DNA of 64,000 nucleotides from Microbulbifer sp. VAAF005 (GTDB lineage Bacteria; Pseudomonadota; Gammaproteobacteria; Pseudomonadales; Cellvibrionaceae), in NCBI RefSeq assembly GCF_030012985.1, contig NZ_CP120233.1, forward strand, positions 5,265,001-5,329,000, read 5' to 3'. Of this stretch, positions 1 to 8,750 are shown one piece after another. A program made the translations under genes and the position numbers. Numbering within the stretch: the stretch's first letter is position 1; every line of letters starts with the position of its first letter. The notes under the pieces were generated by a model, which saw nothing but the letters and a program-made list of their open reading frames with translations, had not been told where the DNA came from and made no database searches.

Positions 1-876
1 ACTGATATCGAGTGCACCAAATGTGGCCGTCATATGCAGATCCGCACTGGCTCCACCGGTGTATTCCTGGGGTGCTCTGGATACGCACTGCCGCCAAAAG
101 AGCGTTGTACCAATACCATGAACCTGGTTTCTGGTGATGAGGCGGTCGATGCGGATAAGGACGAGGAAGCTGAATCCAGGTTGCTGCGGGAGAAGCGCCG
201 CTGCGGCAAGTGCGGCACGGCTATGGATAGCTACCTGCTAGATGAGCAGCGTAAATTGCATATCTGTGGCAATAACCCGGATTGCAATGGCTACGAGATT
301 GAGCAGGGCACTTTTAAAATTAAAGGCTATGACGGCCCCATTATTGAGTGCGATAAGTGTGGCAGTGATATGCAGTTGAAGTCTGGTCGCTTTGGCAAGT
401 ACTTCGGCTGTACCAATGAAGACTGTAAAAACACCCGCAAGCTGCTGAAAAATGGGCAGCCGGCGCCACCGAAAATGGATCCGGTTCCCATGCCGGAATT
501 GGCCTGTATCAAAGTTGAGGATCACTATATCCTGCGCGATGGTGCCTCGGGTCTATTCTTGGCTGCCAGCCAGTTCCCGAAAAACCGTGAGACCCGTGCG
601 CCCCTGGTTAAAGAGCTGCTGCCTCACCAGAGTGAGATCGATCCAAAATACAGCTTCCTATTCTCTGCACCGACTCAAGATGACAGTGGGCGGGATACCG
701 TAGTTCGATTTAGCCGCAAAACCCAGGAGCAATATGTTCAATCTGAGGAAGAGGGCAAGGCGACCGGTTGGCGTGCTTTTTATCGCGATGGTGGTTGGAA
801 AGTAGAGGCCTCCACCAAGAGCACTGCTGCCAAGCGCAAGAAACCCGCAGCTAAAAAGACAGCGGCAAAGAAGTAG
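1..876 (+). CDS. topA: DNA topoisomerase I, C-terminal zinc-finger part (5' end outside window)
   Basis: The reading frame is open from the first base, so only the C-terminal 291 residues are present. Type IA topoisomerase I relaxes negative supercoils; this part is the DNA- and RNA-polymerase-binding tail. Visible are zinc-ribbon cysteine pairs (CTKCG at the very start, CGKCG with CGNNPDC, CDKCG with CTNEDC), an all-beta C-terminal region, and a basic tail rich in Lys and Ala that ends at the TAG stop. Known TopA proteins of pseudomonads have the same series of ribbons. The next gene follows after 3 bp, suggesting co-transcription. The active-site tyrosine and TOPRIM domain lie outside the window. 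Confidence 0.93.
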   Translation, partial: TDIECTKCGRHMQIRTGSTGVFLGCSGYALPPKERCTNTMNLVSGDEAVDADKDEEAESRLLREKRRCGKCGTAMDSYLLDEQRKLHICGNNPDCNGYEIEQGTFKIKGYDGPIIECDKCGSDMQLKSGRFGKYFGCTNEDCKNTRKLLKNGQPAPPKMDPVPMPELACIKVEDHYILRDGASGLFLAASQFPKNRETRAPLVKELLPHQSEIDPKYSFLFSAPTQDDSGRDTVVRFSRKTQEQYVQSEEEGKATGWRAFYRDGGWKVEASTKSTAAKRKKPAAKKTAAKK

Positions 877-879
877 GTA

Positions 880-1371
880 ATGAGTAACTCTTACACGATT
901 CATGTCACTTCGGCTCTACGCAAGAGCCAGCTGTTGCTGCAACAGCCGTGGGACTTGCCTCTCCAGCGCGATGCGCTGGAAGAGGCAGCGTTGATGCAGT
1001 TGTGCAAGGCCTATCGGGCTTTTCTTGCAGAGCAGGCAGCCCAGCTTCAGCTGGGGTTTGAACCGGAGTCTCCGCAGTTGATCATTGATGCGCTGGGCGT
1101 TCAGGGTAGGGCTAGTGCAGAGGCCAATGAGCTGTCCGGCCTGGTCGGCGACCCGCAGAGTTGGTTATCCCATATGCTTTACGCCTGGGAAGAGCAGCAG
1201 AAAATATCTGTGGGTGCTGATGAAAAACAGCAACAGGTTAATTTAATCCCGCTACACAACGAAGTTGCCAAGCCTGAGTTTGCACCTTTGTCCAAAGAGT
1301 TGTTGCTTCAGTGGCATCGCTCGCTGAATGAATTGGTGGTAAGGCAGCGCGCTCACTTGGATGAGTGTTAA
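880..1371 (+). CDS. DUF6586 family protein
   Basis: A 163-residue soluble protein without signal peptide or membrane segment, rich in Gln, Leu and Glu, probably mostly helical. It starts 3 bp after topA. A protein of this type directly follows topA in Pseudomonas and relatives, which is the main basis for the family name. No catalytic motif is visible and the function is unknown. Close coupling to topA suggests shared expression only. Confidence 0.7.
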   Translation: MSNSYTIHVTSALRKSQLLLQQPWDLPLQRDALEEAALMQLCKAYRAFLAEQAAQLQLGFEPESPQLIIDALGVQGRASAEANELSGLVGDPQSWLSHMLYAWEEQQKISVGADEKQQQVNLIPLHNEVAKPEFAPLSKELLLQWHRSLNELVVRQRAHLDEC

Positions 1372-1392
1372 CTAATACGCTTACTCGACCTC

Positions 1393-1460
1393 GGTGAACT
1401 TCTGAATAGGTTCGTAATGTTCCTGCGAATTTTGAAGGTTGTTGATATTAGGCGCACCTC
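1393..1460 (+). repeat. Decayed left-end fragment of the dispersed inverted-repeat element
   Basis: About 68 bp align well with the left end of the element at 30631-30893: both share TTCTGAATA/CTCTGAATA, CGTAATG, CTGCGA, TTGAAGG and TTAGGCGCA in the same order and spacing. No matching right end follows, so this looks like a truncated, diverged copy. It lies in the 354-bp gap between the DUF6586 gene and the next small gene, which holds nothing else I can support. Confidence 0.55.
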
Positions 1461-1725
1461 TGCGGGAAAGTCCGCTGTCCTTTGAGTGAGTCACAATAGA
1501 ATAGTTGTGGCCCACTCGACATAACCCGCAGCTGGTGCAACGTGCAAAGCAATTCACTCTTCTCTTGTGATCTCTTGAGTGGTTTAGGTAATTCTTTGAT
1601 ATAGCGTACTGGTAATAGACTGCCTCGAAAGTCAGGAGCCAGAAGCCCTCAAATTGGATGAATGAAACTTATCGCAAGCCTGTGGTACACTGGGCGCAAA
1701 CTGTTGTGCCGTGAAGGAAAAGCGA

Positions 1726-1983
1726 ATGTCCTCCGAAACTTTTGAAATAATCGAGCTGGCTAATGGCGATGTAGCTTTGCGTCGTGCTGGCCATAAAGAG
1801 GACCCTTTGGTAAGCATTTCTTTTTCTGCAGAAAGCCTTCAGTTTCTGCGCAAGAACAAGGTTGCTGTGGCAAGGGCTATGTTGGAAGCGGGCATTGAAG
1901 CCGTACAAAATCTAGACGATCTTGAGGCTGGTTACTTCGAGGAAGAAGACGATTTAATGCCGGTAAATCATACTATTCACTAA
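1726..1983 (+). CDS. Conserved hypothetical protein upstream of lexA
   Basis: An 85-residue acidic soluble protein. The ATG at 1726 is chosen over the in-frame GTG at 1711 because a GAAGGAAAA ribosome-binding site lies just before it. Residues of the type NGDVALRRA followed by a short helix (VAVARAMLEAGIEAV) and an acidic tail recall the small unnamed protein found at the same place, between topA and lexA, in Pseudomonas. No function can be assigned. A strong terminator follows the stop. Confidence 0.75.
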   Translation: MSSETFEIIELANGDVALRRAGHKEDPLVSISFSAESLQFLRKNKVAVARAMLEAGIEAVQNLDDLEAGYFEEEDDLMPVNHTIH

Positions 1984-2007
1984 CATCAGCGTTAGTTCGA
2001 GTCTTAT

Positions 2008-2040
2008 CAACAGCGGCCAATGGCCGCTGTTGTCGTTTTT
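2008..2040 (+). terminator. Rho-independent terminator, possibly bidirectional
   Basis: A perfect 12-bp inverted repeat, CAACAGCGGCCA with TGGCCGCTGTTG, is followed by TCGTTTTT. It lies between the small plus-strand gene and the convergent lexA stop and may serve both. Confidence 0.85.
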
Positions 2041-2046
2041 AGGGGC

Positions 2047-2652
2047 TTAAGGCGTTTGGCGAATAACCCCTACGGCTAATCCCTCAATCACAAAGTTCTT
2101 ATCTCTCATATCGACTTGAATTAACTCAAAGTCATTATTTTCAGGTAGCAACTGAACGGTTGCCTGATTTCCCTTGCGGCGAAAGCGTTTCACTGTGACT
2201 TCGTCATCGATACGGGCAACGACGATTTGGCCATTGCGCACTTGCTCGGTCTTTTGCACTGCCAGCAAGTCTCCATCGAGAATGCCCGCATCTCGCATAC
2301 TCATACCATGCACCCTCAACAAATAATCTGCGGGGGGATGGAAGAAGCTCGCGGGCAAGTCGCAGTAATCCTCAATATGTTCGCTGGCGAGTATGGGATT
2401 CCCCGCAGCTACTCTACCCACAATCGGCAAGCCGGATTGGTGATCCGGAATTCGAATGCCTCGGGAAGCGCCGGCAACCATCTCAATGGCGCCTTTTCTG
2501 GCGAGTGCTTTCAGGTGTTCCTCGGCGGCATTGGGCGAGCGGAAGCCGAGCTCCTGGGCAATTTCTGCCCGCGTTGGCGGGTAGCCTGTTTCATCCAGGT
2601 AGGACTTGATCAGGTCGAGAACCTGGGACTGACGAGCGGTGAGATTGGTCAT
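2047..2652 (-). CDS. lexA: SOS repressor LexA
   Basis: A 201-residue LexA, the usual length. It represses the SOS regulon and inactivates itself by RecA-stimulated cleavage. The N-terminal winged helix (residues 1-70) carries [11 protein letters not shown] and [12 protein letters not shown]. The cleavage site is Ala83-Gly84 within VAAGNP. The catalytic dyad is Ser118 (GMSM) and Lys155 (VTVKRF), close to Ser119/Lys156 of Escherichia coli. The ATG is preceded by AGGTAA. Two SOS boxes lie just upstream, indicating autorepression. In Pseudomonas a sulA gene sits next to lexA; here the divergent neighbour is a LOG-family gene. Confidence 0.97.
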   Translation of the reverse strand: MTNLTARQSQVLDLIKSYLDETGYPPTRAEIAQELGFRSPNAAEEHLKALARKGAIEMVAGASRGIRIPDHQSGLPIVGRVAAGNPILASEHIEDYCDLPASFFHPPADYLLRVHGMSMRDAGILDGDLLAVQKTEQVRNGQIVVARIDDEVTVKRFRRKGNQATVQLLPENNDFELIQVDMRDKNFVIEGLAVGVIRQTP

Positions 2653-2668
2653 AGATTTACCTAGTTTT

Positions 2669-2684
2669 CTGTATTTATATACAG
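2669..2684 (-). promoter_or_regulatory. SOS box 1 (LexA operator)
   Basis: CTGTATTTATATACAG fits CTG-N10-CAG with an AT-rich core and lies 17 bp upstream of the lexA start codon. Confidence 0.93.
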
Positions 2685-2687
2685 TTG

Positions 2688-2703
2688 CTGGAATTATATA
2701 CAG
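2688..2703 (-). promoter_or_regulatory. SOS box 2 (LexA operator)
   Basis: CTGGAATTATATACAG is a second CTG-N10-CAG site, 19 bp from the first. The tandem layout resembles that of Escherichia coli lexA. It lies 110 bp upstream of the divergent LOG-family start, so it could also affect that gene. Confidence 0.88.
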
Positions 2704-2812
2704 ATTTATTGTTCGCGCAATCCTCAGGTTTTAGTCTTTGTGAGCTGCTACATTGATGGAGAAAGCAAGGAGAGAAGAAAGCGTTGAAGGAACTGACAAA
2801 GAGGGAAAAATA

Positions 2813-3451
2813 ATGTTGGATGCAAAAATGCCGGAAGCCTGGAGAGTGCTTCGTATTCAGTCTGAATTGGTAGATGGGATAGAGCGGCTGATAGCGTTAG
2901 GTGGTGCAGTGACAGTGTTTGGAGGGGCGAGATTTACAGAGGACAGTCCTGAATATCAGCAGGGGGTAAAGTTGGGAGAGTTGCTCGCGGCTGAAGGGAT
3001 CCCCGTGATTACCGGTGGTGGGCCGGGGCTGATGGAGGCTTGTAACCGAGGGGCTTTCGGGCAGCCCGGCGCATCAATTGGGTTAAACATAGAGCTGCCT
3101 TTTGAGCAGGCGGCAAATCCATATCAGGACATCAGTTTGAACTTCCGATACTTTTTTGTACGGAAATTTATGTTTGTAAAACACGCACTTGGATTCGTTG
3201 GACTTCCCGGTGGCTACGGCACGTTGGATGAGCTGTTTGAAGCTCTTACCTTGGTGCAAACGCAGAAAGTGCGGCGTTTCCCAATTGTGTTGGTAGGTAA
3301 GCGTTACTGGAGCGGGCTGTACGATTGGTTGGTAGATACAGTGTTAGAGCGCGATTGTATCGATGCCAGTGATCTAGACCTTTTTCATATCGTTGATAGT
3401 GTGGAGGAGGCTGCGGCCCTGATTATGAAATATATGCAGGTGAAAGAATAA
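2813..3451 (+). CDS. LOG family protein (TIGR00730; predicted nucleotide 5'-monophosphate phosphoribohydrolase)
   Basis: A 212-residue Rossmann-fold protein of the LONELY GUY/YgdH-like family, which hydrolyses N-glycosidic bonds of nucleoside monophosphates. Motifs seen: VFGGAR near the N-terminus, GGGPGLMEA, and the signature PGGYGTLDE followed by ALTLVQT. The ATG at 2813 is preferred because GAGGGAAAA lies just upstream; in-frame TTG 2753 and ATG 2756 lack a clear ribosome-binding site. It is divergent from lexA and shares the SOS-box region. Whether it makes cytokinin-like bases or cleaves other nucleotides cannot be told from sequence. Confidence 0.88.
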   Translation: MLDAKMPEAWRVLRIQSELVDGIERLIALGGAVTVFGGARFTEDSPEYQQGVKLGELLAAEGIPVITGGGPGLMEACNRGAFGQPGASIGLNIELPFEQAANPYQDISLNFRYFFVRKFMFVKHALGFVGLPGGYGTLDELFEALTLVQTQKVRRFPIVLVGKRYWSGLYDWLVDTVLERDCIDASDLDLFHIVDSVEEAAALIMKYMQVKE

Positions 3452-3702
3452 TTATTCGGATGATCTTAAAATACCGAAAAAATTTTCAAAGTTATTTTTG
3501 TTAAAGCTGCCCCCGGTCTAAAAGGCTATGCCGGCTGGTGGGGTGGCGTACTTGCACAAGTTGGCGGGAGATCAACTCCAGCAGTATTGATCTTACCGCC
3601 TGACATACATTTCCCTGTTATTTTTACTCTTGTACCTTGCTGAGTGGAGAGCTTAGCTGGCGGGCTCTAGATCAGTGAGAATGTGCTACTCTGGCGTCGA
3701 TT

Positions 3703-3714
3703 AAACGTATGTTT
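3703..3714 (+). promoter_or_regulatory. Candidate PsrA operator
   Basis: The palindrome AAACGTATGTTT matches the AAAC-N4-GTTT core I recall for PsrA sites in Pseudomonas. It lies 20 bp before the psrA start, where it would allow autorepression. The rest of the gap 3452-3702 shows no gene. Confidence 0.6.
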
Positions 3715-3734
3715 TAAATGGTGGTTTGATACTT

Positions 3735-4364
3735 ATGAGCCAGATAGATACGGTCAGCCGGATACTCGATGCAGCGGAAGTGCTGTTTGCTGAACGGGGT
3801 TTTCCTGAAACCTCATTGAGAACAATTACGAGCACGGCCGGGGTTAATCTGGCGGCAGTTAACTACCATTTCGGCTCCAAGAAAGAATTGATACAGGCGG
3901 TATTTGAACGCTTTTTAACGCCTTTCACTAACGCTCTGGAAGAAGAGCTTGATCGCCGTATTGCCCTGGGGCAGCCCCTGGGGGTGGAGGAGCTGATCGA
4001 ATGCCTGTATCGAGTTGGGTTGGGAAGCCTTGGGCTGGAGGGAAAGGATCCACAGCGATTTATGCGCCTCTTAGGGTTGGCCTATACCCAGTTCCAGGGG
4101 CATTTGCGTCGATTTATCGTATCTCGATACGGGGATACTTACCGTCGTTTTGCCGGATTGCTGGCTGAAGCGTTACCAGGCTTGGACCCAGAAACTTTCT
4201 ATTGGCGCCTCTACTTTATGCTGGGAGCGACCATTTTTACACTGTCGAGCCACGATGCGATTGAGGCTATCCTGCGAGAGGATTTCGGTTCTGACAGTAC
4301 CCTGACCCAGACTCTTGAGCGATTGGTACCCGCTGCTTCGGCCATGTTGAAGGTAGATAATTAG
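3735..4364 (+). CDS. psrA: TetR-family regulator, PsrA-like
   Basis: A 209-residue TetR regulator. The N-terminal helix-turn-helix contains LRTITSTAGVNLAAVNYHF then GSKKELI, almost as in Pseudomonas PsrA, and the C-terminal region has FMRLLGLAYTQFQGHLRRF and FYWRLYFMLGA, also PsrA-like. PsrA senses long-chain fatty acids, represses itself and beta-oxidation genes, and in Pseudomonas activates rpoS. The ATG at 3735 is preferred over TTG 3726 because it aligns with PsrA starts. Its place just before nagZ is the same as in Pseudomonas. A palindrome resembling a PsrA site precedes it. Confidence 0.85.
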   Translation: MSQIDTVSRILDAAEVLFAERGFPETSLRTITSTAGVNLAAVNYHFGSKKELIQAVFERFLTPFTNALEEELDRRIALGQPLGVEELIECLYRVGLGSLGLEGKDPQRFMRLLGLAYTQFQGHLRRFIVSRYGDTYRRFAGLLAEALPGLDPETFYWRLYFMLGATIFTLSSHDAIEAILREDFGSDSTLTQTLERLVPAASAMLKVDN

Positions 4365-4397
4365 TGGGCGCACTCTTTAATCGATAAGGAACTTAAT

Positions 4398-5414
4398 ATG
4401 TCTTTACCACCCGGACCGGTCATGGTGGATATCGAGGGGCTTGAACTCACCGAGGAAGACTGTGAGTTGCTTCGGCATCCGATGGTGGGCGGGCTGATCT
4501 TTTTTGCGAGAAACTATCGGGATCGCCAGCAGCTTATCGAATTGGTTAACTCCATCCGTGCGGTGCGACCAGAGATCCTGCTAGCGGTAGATCAGGAGGG
4601 TGGTAGGGTTCAGCGGTTTCGCGATGACTTTACGCGAATACCTTCAATGCAGGCCCTCAGTGCTGTCGCCAGTAACGAGCAATTGCAGGATGTGGGGTGG
4701 CTGCTGGCCGCAGAGTTGCTTGCTGTAGGAGTGGATTTTAGCTTCGCGCCGGTATTGGATGCGGATGACAGCCACAGCAGGGTGATCGGCGATCGGAGTT
4801 TTTGTCCCGACCCCGCCCAGTTGACCGCACTGGCTCGCCCCTTTATCCAAGGGATGCGCGAAGCGGGAATGGCCACGACAGGTAAGCATTTTCCGGGGCA
4901 TGGCCACGTGCTGGAAGACAGTCATGTGGAGTTGCCAGAGGATAAGCGCTCGTTGGATCAGGTCTTGGCAACCGATGCACTTCCGTTTATCGATTGTATT
5001 GGAACCCAGGAACTTACTGCGGTGATGCCGGCCCATATCCGCTTCATCAACATTGATAGCCAGCCGGTGGGATTCTCCCGCTATTGGCTACAGGATGTAT
5101 TGCGGCGACAGCTGGGATTCAATGGAGTGATTTTTAGTGATGATCTGTCTATGGAAGGGGCGGGTGCGGCCGGAGGCTATGGCGATAGGATTCGCGCAGC
5201 CCTGGAAGCCGGTTGTGATATGGGTGTCGTATGCAACAATCGTGTCGGCGCTTTTGAGGCGCTGGCGGCACTGGATACCTTTGTGCCCAAACCGGAGTCC
5301 ACTCATCGGTTGTCGGCCATGGGTGGCAGGCCGGTGATCGGCTCCTGGGTGGAGCTTGAGAAGAGTGCGCGTTGGCACAGAACCAGGGAGTGGTTAGCTT
5401 CCATAATGCGCTGA
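4398..5414 (+). CDS. nagZ: Beta-N-acetylhexosaminidase NagZ
   Basis: A 338-residue cytoplasmic glycoside hydrolase of family 3. It removes GlcNAc from GlcNAc-anhydroMurNAc peptides during peptidoglycan recycling; the product can induce AmpC beta-lactamase in species that have AmpR. Motifs: DQEGGRVQRF (65-74), KHFPGHG (163-169), the catalytic Asp174/His176 loop (DSH), and the nucleophile Asp248 in FSDDLSMEGA. It follows psrA by 33 bp with AAGGAA before the ATG. Length is normal and no signal peptide is present. Confidence 0.96.
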   Translation: MSLPPGPVMVDIEGLELTEEDCELLRHPMVGGLIFFARNYRDRQQLIELVNSIRAVRPEILLAVDQEGGRVQRFRDDFTRIPSMQALSAVASNEQLQDVGWLLAAELLAVGVDFSFAPVLDADDSHSRVIGDRSFCPDPAQLTALARPFIQGMREAGMATTGKHFPGHGHVLEDSHVELPEDKRSLDQVLATDALPFIDCIGTQELTAVMPAHIRFINIDSQPVGFSRYWLQDVLRRQLGFNGVIFSDDLSMEGAGAAGGYGDRIRAALEAGCDMGVVCNNRVGAFEALAALDTFVPKPESTHRLSAMGGRPVIGSWVELEKSARWHRTREWLASIMR

Positions 5415-5495
5415 GATAAGTTGTTTAAATCCGTCGTCTATTGAGAAGGCGCTATACGGATATTACTGATTGTTGGTTAAAGCGGAGGGGTTCGA

Positions 5496-6602
5496 GTGGA
5501 GTCCGTTGAGAGCGTGCTGTTGTCCTGGCTTGGTGAGAACCGGGTCTGGATAGTTTCTGTTTTCCTCATAGTACTTGCGTCTGGGGTGTTGGCCTGGTTA
5601 TTTGGCCGGTTTGTGCAGCGCATGGCCATTAAGGCGGAAAAGACGGTTAATCCCTGGGATGATGCTTTGGTTGGGGCACTCTCCCCTCCCGGGCAGGTAC
5701 TGGTATGGCTGCTGGGCTTGAGTGTCGCTGCCCAGCGAGCGGGGGACGCCACTGGTGCCGAGATATTCTCCCTGGCTGCACCGACGCGGGAAATAGGCTT
5801 GATCCTGGTGATGGCTTGGTTTGCCTGGCGATTCTCACACAGCGTGGAACACAATCTGTGCGATCCGCGCTATATGGGCAAGCCGATGGATGCCACTACG
5901 GTACGTGCGATCGGCAAACTGGTCAGGGCCTCAATCGTGATCACGGCGGGAATTGTGGTCATGCAGTTCCTGGGCTATAGCGTCAGTGGTGTTTTGGCAT
6001 TTGGTGGTATTGGCGGGCTTGCTGTCGGTTTTGCGGCCAAGGACCTGCTGGCAAACTTTTTCGGTGGCCTGATGATCTATCTGGATCGGCCCTTTGCGGT
6101 GGGCGACTGGATTCGCTCCCCCGATAAGGAGATTGAGGGGACCGTGGAAGATATCGGTTGGCGCCTGACCAGAATCCGCACTTTTGATATGCGACCCGTC
6201 TATGTTCCCAATGGCATCTTCACCCAGATTGCGGTAGAAAATCCTTCCCGTATGTTAAATCGTAGGATTTTTGAAACGATTGGTATTCGTTATGAAGATG
6301 CACATCATATGGCGGCAATCGTGGCGGATGTTAAAAATATGTTACAGGAACATCCGGAAATTGATTCTAATCGTACGCTTATTGTTAATTTTAATAGTTT
6401 TGCTTCCTCCTCTTTGGATTTCTTTATATATACGTTTACCCGCACTACCGATTGGGTTCGTTATCATGAAGTAAAACAGGATGTTCTATTAACGATTCTT
6501 AAAATAATTGAGGGATATGGGGCATCCTGTGCATTCCCAACCTCAACATTACATATTGCCGATATACCTTCATTAACGCGAGAGGCCGCGTTAGACAGTT
6601 GA
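5496..6602 (+). CDS. Mechanosensitive ion channel of the MscS family
   Basis: A 368-residue inner-membrane protein. The GTG start is supported by GGAGGGG five bases upstream. There are about four membrane segments in residues 1-150, then the pore helix and MscS beta domain: GGIGGLAVGFAAKDLLANFF, RPFAVGDWI, GTVEDIGWRLTRIRTFD, and VPNGIFTQIAVENPSRM. Such channels open on osmotic down-shock. With its few N-terminal helices it resembles the YbdG/YnaI group more than minimal MscS. Codon use becomes more AT-rich after about 6250. Confidence 0.92.
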   Translation: MESVESVLLSWLGENRVWIVSVFLIVLASGVLAWLFGRFVQRMAIKAEKTVNPWDDALVGALSPPGQVLVWLLGLSVAAQRAGDATGAEIFSLAAPTREIGLILVMAWFAWRFSHSVEHNLCDPRYMGKPMDATTVRAIGKLVRASIVITAGIVVMQFLGYSVSGVLAFGGIGGLAVGFAAKDLLANFFGGLMIYLDRPFAVGDWIRSPDKEIEGTVEDIGWRLTRIRTFDMRPVYVPNGIFTQIAVENPSRMLNRRIFETIGIRYEDAHHMAAIVADVKNMLQEHPEIDSNRTLIVNFNSFASSSLDFFIYTFTRTTDWVRYHEVKQDVLLTILKIIEGYGASCAFPTSTLHIADIPSLTREAALDS

Positions 6603-6901
6603 GGAATGGGAGTGCAATAAGGTACAAATGATTAGTTTCTAATTGAGCACTATTGAAGATTTTGACGGTTAATTACGCATATTGGGAAAAACGTAGTATT
6701 TATTTCACATAGAAAACTAGACACTGGCGCTGTTTTATCTAAGAATCAGGGTACGTCCTTTGGGTATATGCTCATCGGATTAAGCAAGATAGCATTCTGC
6801 ATGGAGCAGTTTGTTAACAATGGGGTGGCGTTTGCCCCTCTTGCCGAATTGAGCAGTGAGGTAAAAGAGGTAGGCGCAATAACAATAATGAGGTTTTCTC
6901 A
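6603..6901 (+). other. Intergenic region, probable promoter and leader of the cold-shock gene
   Basis: Nearly 300 bp without a gene. It is AT-rich in its first half. Cold-shock genes often have long untranslated leaders, so part of it may be transcribed, but I see no specific conserved element apart from an AATGAGG ribosome-binding site close to the end. Confidence 0.3.
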
Positions 6902-7117
6902 ATGAGTGATCGCGTTACAGGTACAGTGAAGTGGTTTAATAACGCACGGGGTTATGGCTTCATCACCTGTGGAGAAGGAACTGAAGATATTTTCGTTCAC
7001 TATCGCAGCATTCGCGGCGAGGGCTACAAAACCCTTAATGAGGGGCAGGCGGTAGAGTTCGAAATGCAACAAGGTGACAAAGGACTGCTGGCGGAAGATG
7101 TTGTTCCCTGTGAGTGA
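6902..7117 (+). CDS. Cold-shock domain protein
   Basis: A 71-residue single cold-shock domain. RNP1 is seen in [13 protein letters not shown] (about residues 8-20) and RNP2 in DIFVHYRSI. Such proteins bind single-stranded RNA or DNA and act as RNA chaperones or replication inhibitors. Arg in ARGYGFI and the near C-terminal end LLAEDVVP resemble CspD of proteobacteria, but the assignment to a subtype is not certain. It is monocistronic and followed by a clear terminator. Confidence 0.95.
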   Translation: MSDRVTGTVKWFNNARGYGFITCGEGTEDIFVHYRSIRGEGYKTLNEGQAVEFEMQQGDKGLLAEDVVPCE

Positions 7118-7197
7118 TTTATAGATCACTCGTTGAAAGAACTGTTGTCGTGTAGGGTCCTGCGGCTCAATTGACGCCGGCCCTGTCAGCGCCTCTG

Positions 7198-7227
7198 AAA
7201 AGCGGATCTTTATGATCCGCTTTTTTG
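7198..7227 (+). terminator. Rho-independent terminator of the cold-shock gene
   Basis: AAAAGCGGATC pairs with GATCCGCTTTT across a TTTAT loop and runs into a T-tract. Confidence 0.92.
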
Positions 7228-7569
7228 TTTGCTACTTTGCAGTGGATATAGGCTCTTCTTCTTTAAGTTGCATTTGTGTCCCTCTTTGTAGATTTGGTCA
7301 TATCCCGCCCCGCCTAAAGTCCCCAATGTAATTGTGTGTATATGAGTGAGTTTATTGTGCTCAATACCGCTGTGCTAATTATTGCTTTAATGCTCCAGGA
7401 ATATTGCCCCACTGATTGCAATTTTATGTTGTTGTGGGGTGGCGGTATTTGCTTGTTTGCTGGCTGTATTTTGATTAAAGATAAATTGATTAAATATCGG
7501 TTGGGTGGGGTGTACTTGTAGTGATGGTGAAATTAATTCGTTTGAGGTGAAGAGTTTTAAAGGTATATT
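7228..7569. other. AT-rich intergenic region without a supported gene
   Basis: Holds one short hydrophobic plus-strand frame (ATG 7342 to stop 7521, 59 residues, two possible membrane segments). It lacks a ribosome-binding site and recognisable similarity, so it is not called as a gene. Confidence 0.4.
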
Positions 7570-7602
7570 TAAAATAATAGCCCCGGCAAGATTTGCAGGG
7601 GC
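7570..7602 (-). terminator. Terminator of csiV
   Basis: On the minus strand GCCCC-T-GCAA pairs with TTGC-C-GGGGC around a three-base loop, followed by TATTATTTTAAA. It lies 30 bp past the csiV stop. Confidence 0.7.
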
Positions 7603-7631
7603 CATTGGCGAAAGTCGATTATTTAAATAAA

Positions 7632-8627
7632 TTAACTTTCTGTGCGGTTATCTTTTTCTTGGTCGGAATTAAGTATATCTATATTTTGCGAATCTTTTTT
7701 GGGTTTGGCTACAGTGCGCACTTCAATAAGAATGCCAAATGCAGGGTGGTCGATATAATGAAGTTGGCCACTACGCAAACGTCTCTCGTGTTGCAGTCTC
7801 GCAGCCTGGGCTACATATAATGGCTCTTCTTTTATAAATTCTGGCTCGCCCAATGTGAGTGGCTCAGTTGTGTTAATTGCGCCCTGACTATTTTCGATAT
7901 CAAACCCGTTATTTTGTGAATATGAATTTTCAATGTCACTGTAATTACCGGTTAGGATTTGTAGTGGCTTTTCGATTTTATTTTGTGGGCGCTGAGGAAG
8001 AAGAATACTGTGTTCCCCGGGTTGCGTATAAAAATCGCTGAGCCACAAATTAGTACTGATATGTAAATAGCGAGCGACACTCAGGGTGATAGATCCCTCA
8101 AGCTGGCTGTGGCCGCTGAGCTGGCTGCCGCCATCAATCAGAATGGCCGGGGAGTTTCTCTTGGTTTTTAAAACCTGGCGCCAGGCCTTGTGAAACAGGA
8201 CCCTGTCACCAGCCCTGGAAATTGCGGCGGCTTTGTTGTCCAGCAGCCTGGGTACAGGTCTTAGCAGCAAGTTTCTTTGTGCTTGCTCAGAGTTCTGCGA
8301 ACTAGTAGATGCGTCGCCCTCAAGCTCCGATGATTCAATATCGGCTGGGCCGCTCGTTTCTGGGCTCGAGATGATGTCTTCAAGCGATAACACCTCATCC
8401 TCTGTTGGCTGAGTTGGGGTGCGCAGGGTGTCAAAGTCGATCCACTTTGATGGATACTGAAGACGGGGTGCCGTCGGCCAGGTCTCTGCGGTTCTTTCCA
8501 TCCCCTGGGGGCGCTCGAATACGATCATTTCTATTTCGAAAGTATTGCCAGCGTAGTTGACGGCCTGGGCACTGGTTGCTGCCAGCGTGAGTGCCAGGGT
8601 TGAGCAGAGGCTAATTATCCTTTTCAT
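7632..8627 (-). CDS. csiV: CsiV family envelope protein
   Basis: A 331-residue protein with a classical signal peptide (MKRIISLCSTLALTLAATSAQA). The mature start FEIEMIVFERP followed by AETWP is the hallmark of the CsiV family. In Vibrio cholerae CsiV is a periplasmic peptidoglycan-binding protein that helps cells survive D-amino-acid stress. The C-terminal half has LSVARYLHISTNLWL and LRSGQLHYIDHPAFGILIEV, the conserved family core. It lies downstream of mfd in the same direction, 123 bp apart; csiV next to mfd is common in gammaproteobacteria. A low-complexity Ser/Glu-rich linker follows the N-terminal domain. Confidence 0.85.
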   Translation of the reverse strand: MKRIISLCSTLALTLAATSAQAVNYAGNTFEIEMIVFERPQGMERTAETWPTAPRLQYPSKWIDFDTLRTPTQPTEDEVLSLEDIISSPETSGPADIESSELEGDASTSSQNSEQAQRNLLLRPVPRLLDNKAAAISRAGDRVLFHKAWRQVLKTKRNSPAILIDGGSQLSGHSQLEGSITLSVARYLHISTNLWLSDFYTQPGEHSILLPQRPQNKIEKPLQILTGNYSDIENSYSQNNGFDIENSQGAINTTEPLTLGEPEFIKEEPLYVAQAARLQHERRLRSGQLHYIDHPAFGILIEVRTVAKPKKDSQNIDILNSDQEKDNRTES

Positions 8628-8750
8628 GGGTTTACCACTTAAACAATTCTATTTGGGTGCCGAGGGTGTCATTGCCGACAGGCCGTTTAAGCGGGAGTAG
8701 GAGACTAATTAGTTTTGCCGCCAGCTCCCGCCGCTGCCTGCCGGATGGTA

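Noticed and set aside
2753..2812. Extended N-terminus of the LOG-family protein from TTG 2753 or ATG 2756
   Set aside because: The added 20 residues are charged and unlike the family, while ATG 2813 has a good ribosome-binding site.
7342..7521. Small hydrophobic plus-strand frame after the cold-shock gene
   Set aside because: No ribosome-binding site, no recognisable similarity, AT-rich spacer sequence.
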